Positions 24,036 through 32,498 of a stretch of 64,000 nucleotides of DNA are shown piece by piece. Numbering within the stretch: the stretch's first letter is position 1; each line of letters opens with the position of its first letter. The notes below the pieces were generated by a model, which was given only the letters and a program-made list of their open reading frames with translations, was not told the origin of the DNA and did not search any database. The stretch is from Berkiella sp050247135 (GTDB taxonomy: Bacteria; Pseudomonadota; Gammaproteobacteria; Berkiellales; Berkiellaceae): NCBI GenBank assembly GCA_050247135.1, contig JBFWUT010000006.1:1-64000 (forward strand), in the 5' to 3' direction. The position numbers and the translations under genes are program-made.

Positions 24036-24818
24036 CTATTGCGTAATTTGTAAATCATCAAAGGTAAATTTGAAAGTAACGGTTTTAGTGATCTCTTGTT
24101 GATCAAACTGAACCGGAGCCTGACTGCCTCCCATTTCAGCCATCGCAGCACTTGCCATAGGCACTCTTTGATAACGAGGCATGGGGACAGGTTGAAATGC
24201 TGAGTCAGATACGCTCACTAATTTTAAATTAAGTACCTTAGTACTACCAAAAAGAGCTGTTAATTTCGCTTTGGCATCTTTAAAGGCAAGCCCAATCGCC
24301 TGTTTTTCAAGTTCAGTTCGTTGTTCATTTGAAATGCCAGGCACCGGGCTTGACATCACCGCAAATGAAATAGAGGTTTGAATAATACTGGGTGCATAGC
24401 GATCAATTTCTTTATAAACAGCATTTTGAATTTCTTCAAAAAGCTCTTCAAACTTATCTACTTCTTGTGTTCTAAAAATAATCGTATTTTGTTTCTGAAA
24501 AGTATTTTCACAAAAATACTTTTTCTGATAATAAGTTTGATAAGCAGAAGTAAAACCACCTGTAGTCACCACCGAATTATAGGCGTCTTTTTTAGTGATT
24601 TTGGTGTTGAGGAAATCAACGATTTTACGTGAAGCATCATCATTCACTTTACGTGCTTCAGCAGGGCTTGAATAGCATTTAGAATCTACCAGTATAGAAA
24701 GCTCAACGTAGTCTGGAGCGCTTCTCACTTCCCCTTGCCCGATGATTACCGCCTCAGCTCCATAAAGAGTAAAAGGTATTAAACTGGTCATCAGCGCAGC
24801 TACTGAGCATTTTTTCAT
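24036..24818 (-). CDS. Exported SIMPL-domain (DUF541) protein
   Basis: A signal peptide (about 1-21, ending LYGA) precedes a SIMPL/DUF541 domain: IIGQGEVRSAPDYVELSI at the start, many short helices in the middle, and ELEKQAIGLAFKDAKAKLTAL, typical of the family. SIMPL proteins such as BP26/Omp28 are periplasmic and oligomeric, with roles linked to oxidative stress; function here is not known. It is the first gene of a two-gene operon with cysZ, with overlapping stop and start codons. Confidence 0.8.
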   Translation of the reverse strand: MKKCSVAALMTSLIPFTLYGAEAVIIGQGEVRSAPDYVELSILVDSKCYSSPAEARKVNDDASRKIVDFLNTKITKKDAYNSVVTTGGFTSAYQTYYQKKYFCENTFQKQNTIIFRTQEVDKFEELFEEIQNAVYKEIDRYAPSIIQTSISFAVMSSPVPGISNEQRTELEKQAIGLAFKDAKAKLTALFGSTKVLNLKLVSVSDSAFQPVPMPRYQRVPMASAAMAEMGGSQAPVQFDQQEITKTVTFKFTFDDLQITQ

Positions 24819-24891
24819 GATGTGATCTCTTTTAAACTATTTAAAAGAAATATAGAGTAGGTATGAATTAATTTGTTTGATTTTTATAAAC

Positions 24892-24913
24892 TGCCCCTTT
24901 ATGTAAAGGGGCA
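24892..24913 (-). terminator. Terminator hairpin after leader-peptide gene
   Basis: TGCCCCTTTA and TAAAGGGGCA form a perfect 10-bp stem with a two-base centre. On the minus strand it lies 16 bases past the stop of the 24929-25186 gene and is followed by an AT-rich stretch with TTTATAAAAA. Confidence 0.65.
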
Positions 24914-24928
24914 TGGGAGGTGATTTTA

Positions 24929-25186
24929 TTAGGGAAGACGTCCAAAGGCTTTTAAAACAGCAGCATCCCAACGAGAAGAAAGTAATACCCTTTCTCGATA
25001 AGAACAATAATCCGTAAAAACACCCATATTCTCTTCTCTTTGCGCACCTGGCAAAGCAGCCCAATATTGCAATGCTTTAATACAGTTTGCAGAAAGACCC
25101 GCAGTGCTGATATCAAAGTCATAATCTTTAGGCGCATTCCATGCACCGTGAACAAAGTGGCATTGTGTTGTTTTTAAAATTTTCAT
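24929..25186 (-). CDS. Small exported peptide, G-A leader, two-cysteine core (85 aa)
   Basis: Starting at 25186 gives the 15-residue leader MKILKTTQCHFVHGA, matching the four leaders at 3691-6580 in length and in L -12, V -4, G -2, A -1; Q replaces E at -8. The 70-residue core has two cysteines 26 residues apart, the first in SANCIKALQ, sharing C-x-x-x-[LFI]-Q with the peptides at 6017 and 6338. An upstream TTG would add three residues. It stands alone, has its own terminator, and lies 19 kb from its relatives, so the family is scattered. Confidence 0.7.
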   Translation of the reverse strand: MKILKTTQCHFVHGAWNAPKDYDFDISTAGLSANCIKALQYWAALPGAQREENMGVFTDYCSYRERVLLSSRWDAAVLKAFGRLP

Positions 25187-25260
25187 AACGTTCAATATCC
25201 AGATAACTCATCAATGTAAGGAATAACACTTGTGATAAAAAATGTTATTCAAAACGCATG

Positions 25261-26088
25261 CTAACCATTATTGCTGGTTATTTCAACCAAATATTGATTG
25301 ATTGCATTGATTTCAGCCTCTGATATCTCATAACTAAATATCGCTAAATCCTGTATCATATGCTCATCACTCGTAGTCCCCGTCAATGGCACCACTCCTA
25401 CCTGAGATAAATAGCGGAATAACACTTGTTCCGGCGTTTTATTGTGCCTGGCGGCAATTTCTGTGATCGTAACACTTTGTAATAAAATAGGATTTGCAGT
25501 TAACGTCCAAAAGCTCTGATAAACAATACCATGATCAACACACCAGCGACGCAAATCTTGATCATAACCGGTTTCACGATAGAATCTATTTTGTACTACT
25601 GTTGGTTTAACCGTTGCCTCATGATAGAGCTGCTTCAGCGTTTGCAGATAATAACAATTGCTGATCCCCAACTGTTTAGCTGATCCTTGCTTATAAATCT
25701 CTTCCATTGTCTTATATACCTGCATAGTATATTGATGCATATTCAGCGGTGAATGAAGAACAAGGCAATCAACGTAATCTGTTCCTAGATTTTTGAGCGA
25801 TACTGCAAAAGATTGTCTCACCTGCTCTTCAAGCGGCGCATCAGGATCATAAGGAATGTTGTTGGGATCTTGCCCTGATAGTGGCGTAAATTTAGTTTGT
25901 AAATAAATCTCTTTTCTTTTAATCCCTGCGGCCTCAAGCTCTTTGAGAGCTTGCCCCACTCCGGGTTCATTATAATGCTTGGGTTGGCAAGCTGTGTCGA
26001 TCCCTCTAAAGCCATGCTTAATTGCTTTTACAACCAAAGAGGCCGTTTGCTCTTTTTTCCAGGCAGTTCCATAAATGATATTAGGCAT
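25261..26088 (-). CDS. Aldo/keto reductase
   Basis: The AKR catalytic tetrad is visible in order: D31 (GIDTA), Y39 (KHYNE), K66 (LQTKFT) and H112 (LVLHSP). The chain is a typical 275-aa TIM barrel using NAD(P)H to reduce carbonyl compounds in the cytosol. GISNCYYLQ and the C-terminal region fit the family. It has an unusually long insert after K66 (GQDPNNIPYDPDAPLEEQ), seen in fungal-like AKRs. Its ATG is 2 bases downstream of the stop of the preceding minus-strand gene. Substrate unknown. Confidence 0.85.
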   Translation of the reverse strand: MPNIIYGTAWKKEQTASLVVKAIKHGFRGIDTACQPKHYNEPGVGQALKELEAAGIKRKEIYLQTKFTPLSGQDPNNIPYDPDAPLEEQVRQSFAVSLKNLGTDYVDCLVLHSPLNMHQYTMQVYKTMEEIYKQGSAKQLGISNCYYLQTLKQLYHEATVKPTVVQNRFYRETGYDQDLRRWCVDHGIVYQSFWTLTANPILLQSVTITEIAARHNKTPEQVLFRYLSQVGVVPLTGTTSDEHMIQDLAIFSYEISEAEINAINQYLVEITSNNG

Positions 26089-26090
26089 AT

Positions 26091-27014
26091 TTATTCCTTT
26101 TTGAACTTTTTATTCATTCTTTCTTGACGCTTCTCATCGCTTTCATCTTCCGAACGACTTGATGGCGCTATTTTTAGCTCACGAAAAGGAGTCACTAAAT
26201 CTTGCTCTATTATTAAATCTTTCTCTAACACTAAAGTTGATGAAGTCGAAAGCTCACTTTTTTCATTTTTTAAGCGAGGAGCCGACAATGCTCTCAAGCG
26301 CGTGATCGGTGCTGCCTCTCTGAAAACAGGAGAAGTGGGCGCAGAAGATGGCACCATAACAGCTTGACCTTGCAACGCAGCTAACCTTACATTAAAACTT
26401 GTGCTAACAGGAATTCTAATACTTTTGGTAGCGCGATTATAAACCGCTACTTGTTGTTCCAATTGTTCATTTTGCAAGGTAATTTGAGATTGCAGTGTTT
26501 CTTGTGAGAAATAATATACTCGAGAAAGTATTACATACATTTTTTTAAGATCAGCATGATGAACAAATGTAAGAACATCATCTACTTTATGGTGCTCTAA
26601 GCAAAATATTTTTGTGCAGATTGGAACCAGCGGCTTTATATTCATTTTAGCTATATCTAAATATGAAACATCGCTTACTACTTTACAATCATGAATAAAT
26701 CTTAACAGCGATTTTAAAAGTGCATCTCTCTCTGTGAGTACTGAGTTGCAGTAAGCAAGGATCTCACCAGCCACCTTTTTTAGGTCTTGATGATGGAATG
26801 TTTGTTGACACAACTTTTGTAATACTATGACTTCTGCATAGGTCACATCCAAGTCGCTATCTTTGTTTTGTGTGATATCTTTTATCTGCTTTTTTAATGT
26901 CGCCAACGCCAGTTGATCATGATACTGTTGGTATTGATTAACTTCTGAAGAACGTAGTGATAAATGCTTTAGGTCTTTAATAAAATTGGCCAGCTTATGA
27001 AGAATACCTGACAT
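26091..27014 (-). CDS. Hypothetical helical protein, 307 aa
   Basis: I use the ATG at 27014 (MSGILHKLANF), with GAGAC upstream; the frame opens 17 codons earlier. Residues about 10-200 are predicted helical with many leucines and glutamines, suggesting coiled coils. The C-terminal third is low-complexity, with serine, proline and charge (SAPTSPVF, SRSEDESDEKRQERMNKK). No signal peptide. The helical body plus disordered charged tail resembles many Legionella-type effectors, but no family is recognised. Confidence 0.55.
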   Translation of the reverse strand: MSGILHKLANFIKDLKHLSLRSSEVNQYQQYHDQLALATLKKQIKDITQNKDSDLDVTYAEVIVLQKLCQQTFHHQDLKKVAGEILAYCNSVLTERDALLKSLLRFIHDCKVVSDVSYLDIAKMNIKPLVPICTKIFCLEHHKVDDVLTFVHHADLKKMYVILSRVYYFSQETLQSQITLQNEQLEQQVAVYNRATKSIRIPVSTSFNVRLAALQGQAVMVPSSAPTSPVFREAAPITRLRALSAPRLKNEKSELSTSSTLVLEKDLIIEQDLVTPFRELKIAPSSRSEDESDEKRQERMNKKFKKE

Positions 27015-27163
27015 GATAAGTCTCTTTGCAAATGTCCAGGTAAGAAAATATAACACAGGATGCATGACTGACCAATGTCATGTTCTCCTGTGCTACTAGA
27101 AATTTTATGGCAACAGATTATATTAGTTAGTTATAAAGGAAGCGCGTGGATTCACGCGCTCTA

Positions 27164-27919
27164 TCACCCTACTCTTCGTACAGCGCGTCTCACTGACTCT
27201 TGATGTTCTCTATCATGATCAGTACTTTGTCGATTACGTTTAGCAGGTACCGTTTGAGTGGGAATTCCATACAAACTTACGGTATCTTTTATCACTTTAT
27301 TTTTCAGCAAATTATCGATATCGGTTCTCGTGAGGGGTTGTCTAGTATACGGATTATCGAATCGACTATAACTGATAAGATGGCGAGCGTATTCATTAAT
27401 GACCAGACCATGATTACACTCTGTAATATAAATCTGATCTTTTGGATAAGCATTAATCGGCTCTAATTCGAAAGAGGTAGGATTAACGGTTGTGATGGGT
27501 GTTCTGTCCTGTTCAGGGATTAAAACCTGTTCTGCTTCTAACACCTGGTCTAACATGCGCTTCGTGAGGCCCCGGGTTCTTGGCCCTGCTGCCAGTGCCC
27601 TAGCTGGCGTAATAGGTAACGGGGCTGGCGCCACAGCGGGATCTACGGCTTCCTGGGGTACTGGCAGCTCTTTAGGGGATGTATCAACCAGTACGGGTTT
27701 AACGTCTTCAGTACCAAAGGTCACTCGTAGATTATCCACGCTCCAGCGTGTACCTACATAAACCCCCGCCAATGAAAGCGCCTGAACACCCAGACCAATG
27801 AGCGAATTAGGTGAAACAAGCTTAACACTGGCGATAAGCTGCGAAATACTTAATGCCGAGACTGCAGCAGATTGCAAGGTACCAGCAATACGTTTTTTCT
27901 TAGCAGGACCTAAATTCAT
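27164..27919 (-). CDS. U-box-like protein with N-terminal hydrophobic region (possible E3 ligase)
   Basis: Residues about 150-215 follow the U-box outline: an opening ELEPINAYPKDQIYITECNHG (like D-P-I..V...CGH), helix INEYARHLISY, then NPYTRQPLTRTDIDNLLKNK, close to the U-box ending cP-x-[ST]-R-x-P-L-x-x-x-D-L-x-x-N. Residues 15-55 are hydrophobic and may associate with membranes. A proline-rich linker (VDPAVAPAPLPITPARA) joins the parts, and the tail is strongly basic. U-box proteins recruit E2 enzymes; LubX and GobX are Legionella examples. The match rests on pattern reading and could be wrong. Confidence 0.5.
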   Translation of the reverse strand: MNLGPAKKKRIAGTLQSAAVSALSISQLIASVKLVSPNSLIGLGVQALSLAGVYVGTRWSVDNLRVTFGTEDVKPVLVDTSPKELPVPQEAVDPAVAPAPLPITPARALAAGPRTRGLTKRMLDQVLEAEQVLIPEQDRTPITTVNPTSFELEPINAYPKDQIYITECNHGLVINEYARHLISYSRFDNPYTRQPLTRTDIDNLLKNKVIKDTVSLYGIPTQTVPAKRNRQSTDHDREHQESVRRAVRRVG

Positions 27920-28032
27920 AATACATCCTTAGTCATTTAACTCATTACTACGGTTGACCATTCTAAATCAATGTCAGAATATTAGCTAGCAAATGGTGGG
28001 ACTTAATCAGGCTTTTTGCATGCCAAACTAGG

Positions 28033-30879
28033 TTAACGAGGTCCTCGTTTGTCGCTAGAGCTGCGATCTGTTGGTGGAGTGGGTGATTCAGATCCCGAAG
28101 ATAAGGGACTGTTTTCCCTCTTGGCTTTTTGTTCTTGATTACCGTTCAATTTGTGAAGATTAAAAGCGCCTGCGCTGTAGGAACGTTGTCTCGTTTCAAT
28201 CACATTAAGAAAATTATTTGCATTCTCATCAACGGGTGAATTCGCTCTTTTACTGCTTACAGGACTATTTTCACGTGAAGCAGCAAGGCTCCTATGGGCT
28301 TCTTGTATCCTTTTACCTATAGCGGGACTGCCAACTGGCGAACCTTCTCTTCTACTCGCCATTGGGCTTGAGAGCGGAGAAGGAGAGGCACTACGCTGGT
28401 GAATCGAGGCCACACGATCTATCACGATATTCGTTGGAATGACGTCTTCTTTTGAACTACGATTATGCTGGTTAACATTTTTAGCTTTTTCCATGAGTTT
28501 AGCTTCCCGTTTATTACCAAACACAATCGATTCTTCAATTTGTGCTGTGAGTGATTGAATAAATTTATCTTGATCTTGTGGGTTGGGATTAAGAGATGCC
28601 ATCCGCTGATGAAGTTCAGGAAAGGCAGTTTTGATATGCTCTTTTAAAAATTCATGCACCCTACCTTTTGCTTGTTCTACATGGTTTACCAAAGTATGAC
28701 GAACATTCATTAATCTTTCTGTTTGCGATCCATTAATTTTATTTTCAAGAATATCATTCTTTCTTTCCAATTCTGCTATTTGCACCAATAATCCTGCCCC
28801 ATTGGGGTCTTCTGCATGCTTTTGCATTAGCTGGTTTATTTGCGCTGTATTTTGACTGAGTTCTGCATTCCAATTTTTCCATTGTTGATAATCAGGAGAT
28901 TTTTCAATCTTCCTATCTATTTTATCTACCTCAACTAATTTTTGCTTGAAATCCCCCACAAGAGCAAAATAGGCTTGTTGTTGTCGCAAGTCTTGCCAAG
29001 CAACATCCATCCCTTGATAATAGCTATCTAAACGAGCATTCGCTTCTTTAAAAGAAATATTATCCCAACCGATAGCTTTTCTAGGACCATCGCTTCCGGG
29101 TTCATAAGCATAGGAACGGCTATTAATAGATTGTTGAAAGGCAGCAGCATCAACATGTTCGCCTTGTCCCACGGTGGTATAATTTTGTGAATTAATGCCC
29201 CAACGAGGCGCATTAATCATTAAAGATAACACAACACATTGTAAATGAGCTTTGGCTTGCTGTTGAACCGCGGGATCAGAAGATTGTGTTTTTTCAATCA
29301 CCCCAGCGATAAAAGGTTCCACATCCGAAATATTTCCAATCAATTTCTTTTTGGTACCCTCTGTCAAATCGCTAATTTCTGCGTTAACTTTGACTAATTT
29401 ATCAAAATACACTGGATAAGCTGACGAACCTGTAATAACTGCAGTCTCGACAATTGGTTTCAAACGTTCTGCTTCTCTTTGTAACACAGTGAGTTTTCGT
29501 TGCGATTCTAATTTAAATATTTGAGATTGCGCATCTTTTTTGGCACATTCTTCAAATAAAGAATAGCTTTCTAAGAAGCTTTGATTGCTTTTAAATTCTG
29601 TCTCAACCGCTTTTAAGTCTTGTTGCTTGTCTGGCTCGCTCTCATGCGCTTTAATCAGCTCTTGTATGATCTCTGCTAGGCGTACCTCATTCGGTAACCC
29701 TTGATCATTACCTAGCTGTTCATGCCATTTTTCCTTACCCACTACCGCAATGATTTTATCGCAAGTCGCTTGAATATTTTTATCTTGAGAAAAGGCGTGC
29801 TCATAATGCGATCGGGAATCGCAAATAATATCACCTATTTCATATAAACCATGATGCTTAATGACGCCCTTGATATCTTCCCCAGGGAAAAAGGCTTGGA
29901 GTTGCTGAGTGTCTAATTTACCATCATGATAATCCTGTACTAATTGACTAGTAAGATGCAACGAGCCGTCTTTTGGATCGGCCCGCACCTCTGTTCCCAT
30001 AAAGGGGATCCCTAAACCATATTGAGTATCGGCTTCTGCACTGGTACTGTGGCCACCAATATTTGGCAACCCCACGCTCTCTTCAAAGATCTGCTTACCA
30101 GGTCCGTCAGACAGTATATGGGGATAATCTTGATGGTCAGCCATTTTCGCTTTAACTTGTGCTTCAACCTCTTTGCGATAATCAATATTTGATTGGGGTG
30201 GGTTGTTTTCATCACCCATGATTCTTTGAATAAGCCCAATATCGACTTCACCACCCACTTCCCATAAGGTATCGGCAACCGTTTTAGCAAGCGATGCGGG
30301 CAATTCGCGTCCTAACTCTCCTTCTACAGCAAGCTTGACTGACGCTTGGAATGAAGCAAGGCCACTGGCCGTGAGATCAAAGTCTGATAGTTTGCGTTGC
30401 GTTCGATGGGGCCGATTAAACACACTGGCTGCCAATTCCAGTTTTTCAGCATCTTGAATGTTCGGAAATTTATTTTGCGTTTCCTGAATTCTAGATTGGA
30501 CCATTCGCCCCCGTTCGTTTTCAAATTCTTGAGGATTGCTAATCAGGTATTCCCTGGCAGCACTGTCGTTCAAATAGCCACCAAATTTTGGGCCTGAGCG
30601 ATCCGTTAAAAAGTCACCATAGGACAAAGGACCACCCGTCACTGGATTGTTAAGCGTACGTCGTGTGACTTCTTGATTGGGTTGTTTGAGCGGAATTTCG
30701 ACAGGTTGAGCTAAAACCCCGTGAGTAATAGCAAAACGTTTGATGAGGATATTAGCCAAATCAGCTTTACTCATATCAGAAGCAAACGCCAAAGCCTCTA
30801 AATCAGGATCATTGAGTATTTCACTGACATTTTGGTATTTGTCTGATAAGTCTCCAAAAGATTTAGCTTTATTTGGCAT
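28033..30879 (-). CDS. Large coiled-coil protein with SP-rich disordered tail (948 aa)
   Basis: The bulk (about 1-800) is helical and hydrophilic with heptad-like stretches (QLMQKHAEDPNG, IAELERKNDILENKI). The last 135 residues are disordered and contain roughly nine SP motifs and a TP, often as [RE]-x-SP or GSP (REGSPVGSP, ENSPVSS, ANSPVDE, ENSPLSS). SP/TP motifs are targets of eukaryotic CDK and MAP kinases and are rare in such density in bacteria. No signal peptide. I infer an effector whose tail might be phosphorylated by the host. No enzymatic domain is recognised. Confidence 0.6.
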   Translation of the reverse strand: MPNKAKSFGDLSDKYQNVSEILNDPDLEALAFASDMSKADLANILIKRFAITHGVLAQPVEIPLKQPNQEVTRRTLNNPVTGGPLSYGDFLTDRSGPKFGGYLNDSAAREYLISNPQEFENERGRMVQSRIQETQNKFPNIQDAEKLELAASVFNRPHRTQRKLSDFDLTASGLASFQASVKLAVEGELGRELPASLAKTVADTLWEVGGEVDIGLIQRIMGDENNPPQSNIDYRKEVEAQVKAKMADHQDYPHILSDGPGKQIFEESVGLPNIGGHSTSAEADTQYGLGIPFMGTEVRADPKDGSLHLTSQLVQDYHDGKLDTQQLQAFFPGEDIKGVIKHHGLYEIGDIICDSRSHYEHAFSQDKNIQATCDKIIAVVGKEKWHEQLGNDQGLPNEVRLAEIIQELIKAHESEPDKQQDLKAVETEFKSNQSFLESYSLFEECAKKDAQSQIFKLESQRKLTVLQREAERLKPIVETAVITGSSAYPVYFDKLVKVNAEISDLTEGTKKKLIGNISDVEPFIAGVIEKTQSSDPAVQQQAKAHLQCVVLSLMINAPRWGINSQNYTTVGQGEHVDAAAFQQSINSRSYAYEPGSDGPRKAIGWDNISFKEANARLDSYYQGMDVAWQDLRQQQAYFALVGDFKQKLVEVDKIDRKIEKSPDYQQWKNWNAELSQNTAQINQLMQKHAEDPNGAGLLVQIAELERKNDILENKINGSQTERLMNVRHTLVNHVEQAKGRVHEFLKEHIKTAFPELHQRMASLNPNPQDQDKFIQSLTAQIEESIVFGNKREAKLMEKAKNVNQHNRSSKEDVIPTNIVIDRVASIHQRSASPSPLSSPMASRREGSPVGSPAIGKRIQEAHRSLAASRENSPVSSKRANSPVDENANNFLNVIETRQRSYSAGAFNLHKLNGNQEQKAKRENSPLSSGSESPTPPTDRSSSDKRGPR

Positions 30880-30976
30880 TACACGGATACCTGATAAACA
30901 AGCTTGATCTTTTAAGTATACAGTCAGTCAACCATATAACGGAAGTCAGTACTTAGCCAGATGCAGCTACACTATA

Positions 30977-31696
30977 TTAGCTTGGCCTGTTTTTTCTCTC
31001 TAGGTCTTTTAACATTGCCTGAACAACCTCAATACCCTGTGTTACTTGATCTTCATGACTGGCAGTTAAGTAATCGCTACCAGCAACAGCGGACTGGCGG
31101 CTGCTAGCAATGTCAAGCTTACCTTGTTTGAGGACATGGAGTATAAACTTCAGCTCATCTTGACTGTAATGTTCAGTTTCAATTGCACGTTGTAAATCAT
31201 CAGGGGTGAGAATAGCACCTTTAGGAGCCATCTTAGGATGAATGTTTGAACCGATCATTAATACACCCTTGCCACATTGCACATTAAAGAAGCTGCAATT
31301 TTCGAGATTAGCGCCCACAAATGAAATAAAGCTCATTTTTGAGTTATTAAAGGAGCCATTTTTTAATTGCGCACGCGTGCAATCAACATACTCAATCGTG
31401 GTATCTTGTGCTTTAAGGCTATCAGCTCTTGTGGAATGCATATCGACTAAAAACAGGACTGAGCGGCCAATTTTAGCAAATTTAAAGTTACTGCCACAGT
31501 AGTTATAGTCTACAAGTTCCTGTCCTTGCATATCTTTGGCGTTATAATTTTGATTAGCTTGATTATGAGGCGTAACAGATAGCATCGTTGCAAGCTTTTG
31601 CATAACATCAGGCATTTGCTTTGCGTGCTGCAAATACTGGCTTATATCTGGCTCTGTCATTCTGATCTTCAAATTATCAAACGCTTGCAAACTCAT
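30977..31696 (-). CDS. Pentapeptide-repeat protein
   Basis: In the middle of this 239-aa protein, A(D/N)LxX-type five-residue repeats form a short right-handed beta helix: ADSLK AQDTT, TRAQLKNGSFNNSKMSFISF, VGANLENCSF. Flanking helices (1-50 and 165-239) are charged. The number of repeats is small, about ten. Bacterial and effector pentapeptide proteins act as binding modules or DNA mimics. No signal peptide. Direct neighbours are orphan genes, giving no further clue. Confidence 0.6.
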   Translation of the reverse strand: MSLQAFDNLKIRMTEPDISQYLQHAKQMPDVMQKLATMLSVTPHNQANQNYNAKDMQGQELVDYNYCGSNFKFAKIGRSVLFLVDMHSTRADSLKAQDTTIEYVDCTRAQLKNGSFNNSKMSFISFVGANLENCSFFNVQCGKGVLMIGSNIHPKMAPKGAILTPDDLQRAIETEHYSQDELKFILHVLKQGKLDIASSRQSAVAGSDYLTASHEDQVTQGIEVVQAMLKDLERKNRPS

Positions 31697-31781
31697 TTTT
31701 GCACCTTGTGTTATTAGGGATTACCGCATTTAGACGCTAGTATAACGCTTTTAGGAATTGATGAACAGAGTAACCGTGTAG

Positions 31782-32297
31782 CTACTTTTTAGCAGGCTCT
31801 TTTGCAGGTTGCTTTATATGCTTTTTAACAATTTTCATATAATCTTGTTCACGTTTCTTTAACAATTCATTGCTTATTTCACGATTATGTAGTGTTAAAG
31901 CACTATTCGCCTCAATAATTTTCTTGCCCAGGGGCGTATTATAAAATTTAATCATCTCAATCATTTCATCTATTGATAAAAATTGAGAGTAAACCTTAGA
32001 AATGTTCATAATATAGTCTTTTGAGCTATAAACCTCGTAAAAAAATTGCTTTAAATCACTTATTAATTCAGGTGTAACGAATTGTTGATTTTTAGGATTC
32101 TTCCGTAATTCAAAAAGGATGTTTTCAACTGATGCAGACGCAGCATTAGTCGCAAAATGAGTGACATCTGCCCATTGCTGAACCAGTTTTACATAGTCTT
32201 TACTCGGCTTATTCTCTGTAATAGGCGCTACTGTGTCAGCAAAAGCGCAAGTGCTCAACATGATCAACGCCATGACTAATACTGCTTTAATATTCAT
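31782..32297 (-). CDS. Exported DUF2059 protein
   Basis: A clear signal peptide (1-20, ending TCAFA) is followed by a DUF2059 domain with the diagnostic SIDEMIEMIKFYNTPLGKK. The family consists of small helical periplasmic proteins of unknown function. The tail is lysine-rich (KKHIKQPAKEPAKK). Length, 171 aa, is typical. Monocistronic. Confidence 0.75.
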   Translation of the reverse strand: MNIKAVLVMALIMLSTCAFADTVAPITENKPSKDYVKLVQQWADVTHFATNAASASVENILFELRKNPKNQQFVTPELISDLKQFFYEVYSSKDYIMNISKVYSQFLSIDEMIEMIKFYNTPLGKKIIEANSALTLHNREISNELLKKREQDYMKIVKKHIKQPAKEPAKK

Positions 32298-32498
32298 AAT
32301 TCATCACTTCTTCTAAAACAGCCCATATACCCTATTAAGAATAACATCGATTAGCATAGTGTAATTCAACAAAAGTTCACTTTTTTTTATAAAAATAACA
32401 CCCTCTAGTACTTTTAGCTGCTAGATTAATCCGTCAATTTTTTATAGCATGAAGTATTGGGTGTTTAATAATCAGGCATCGACTATGGGAATGAGTGT

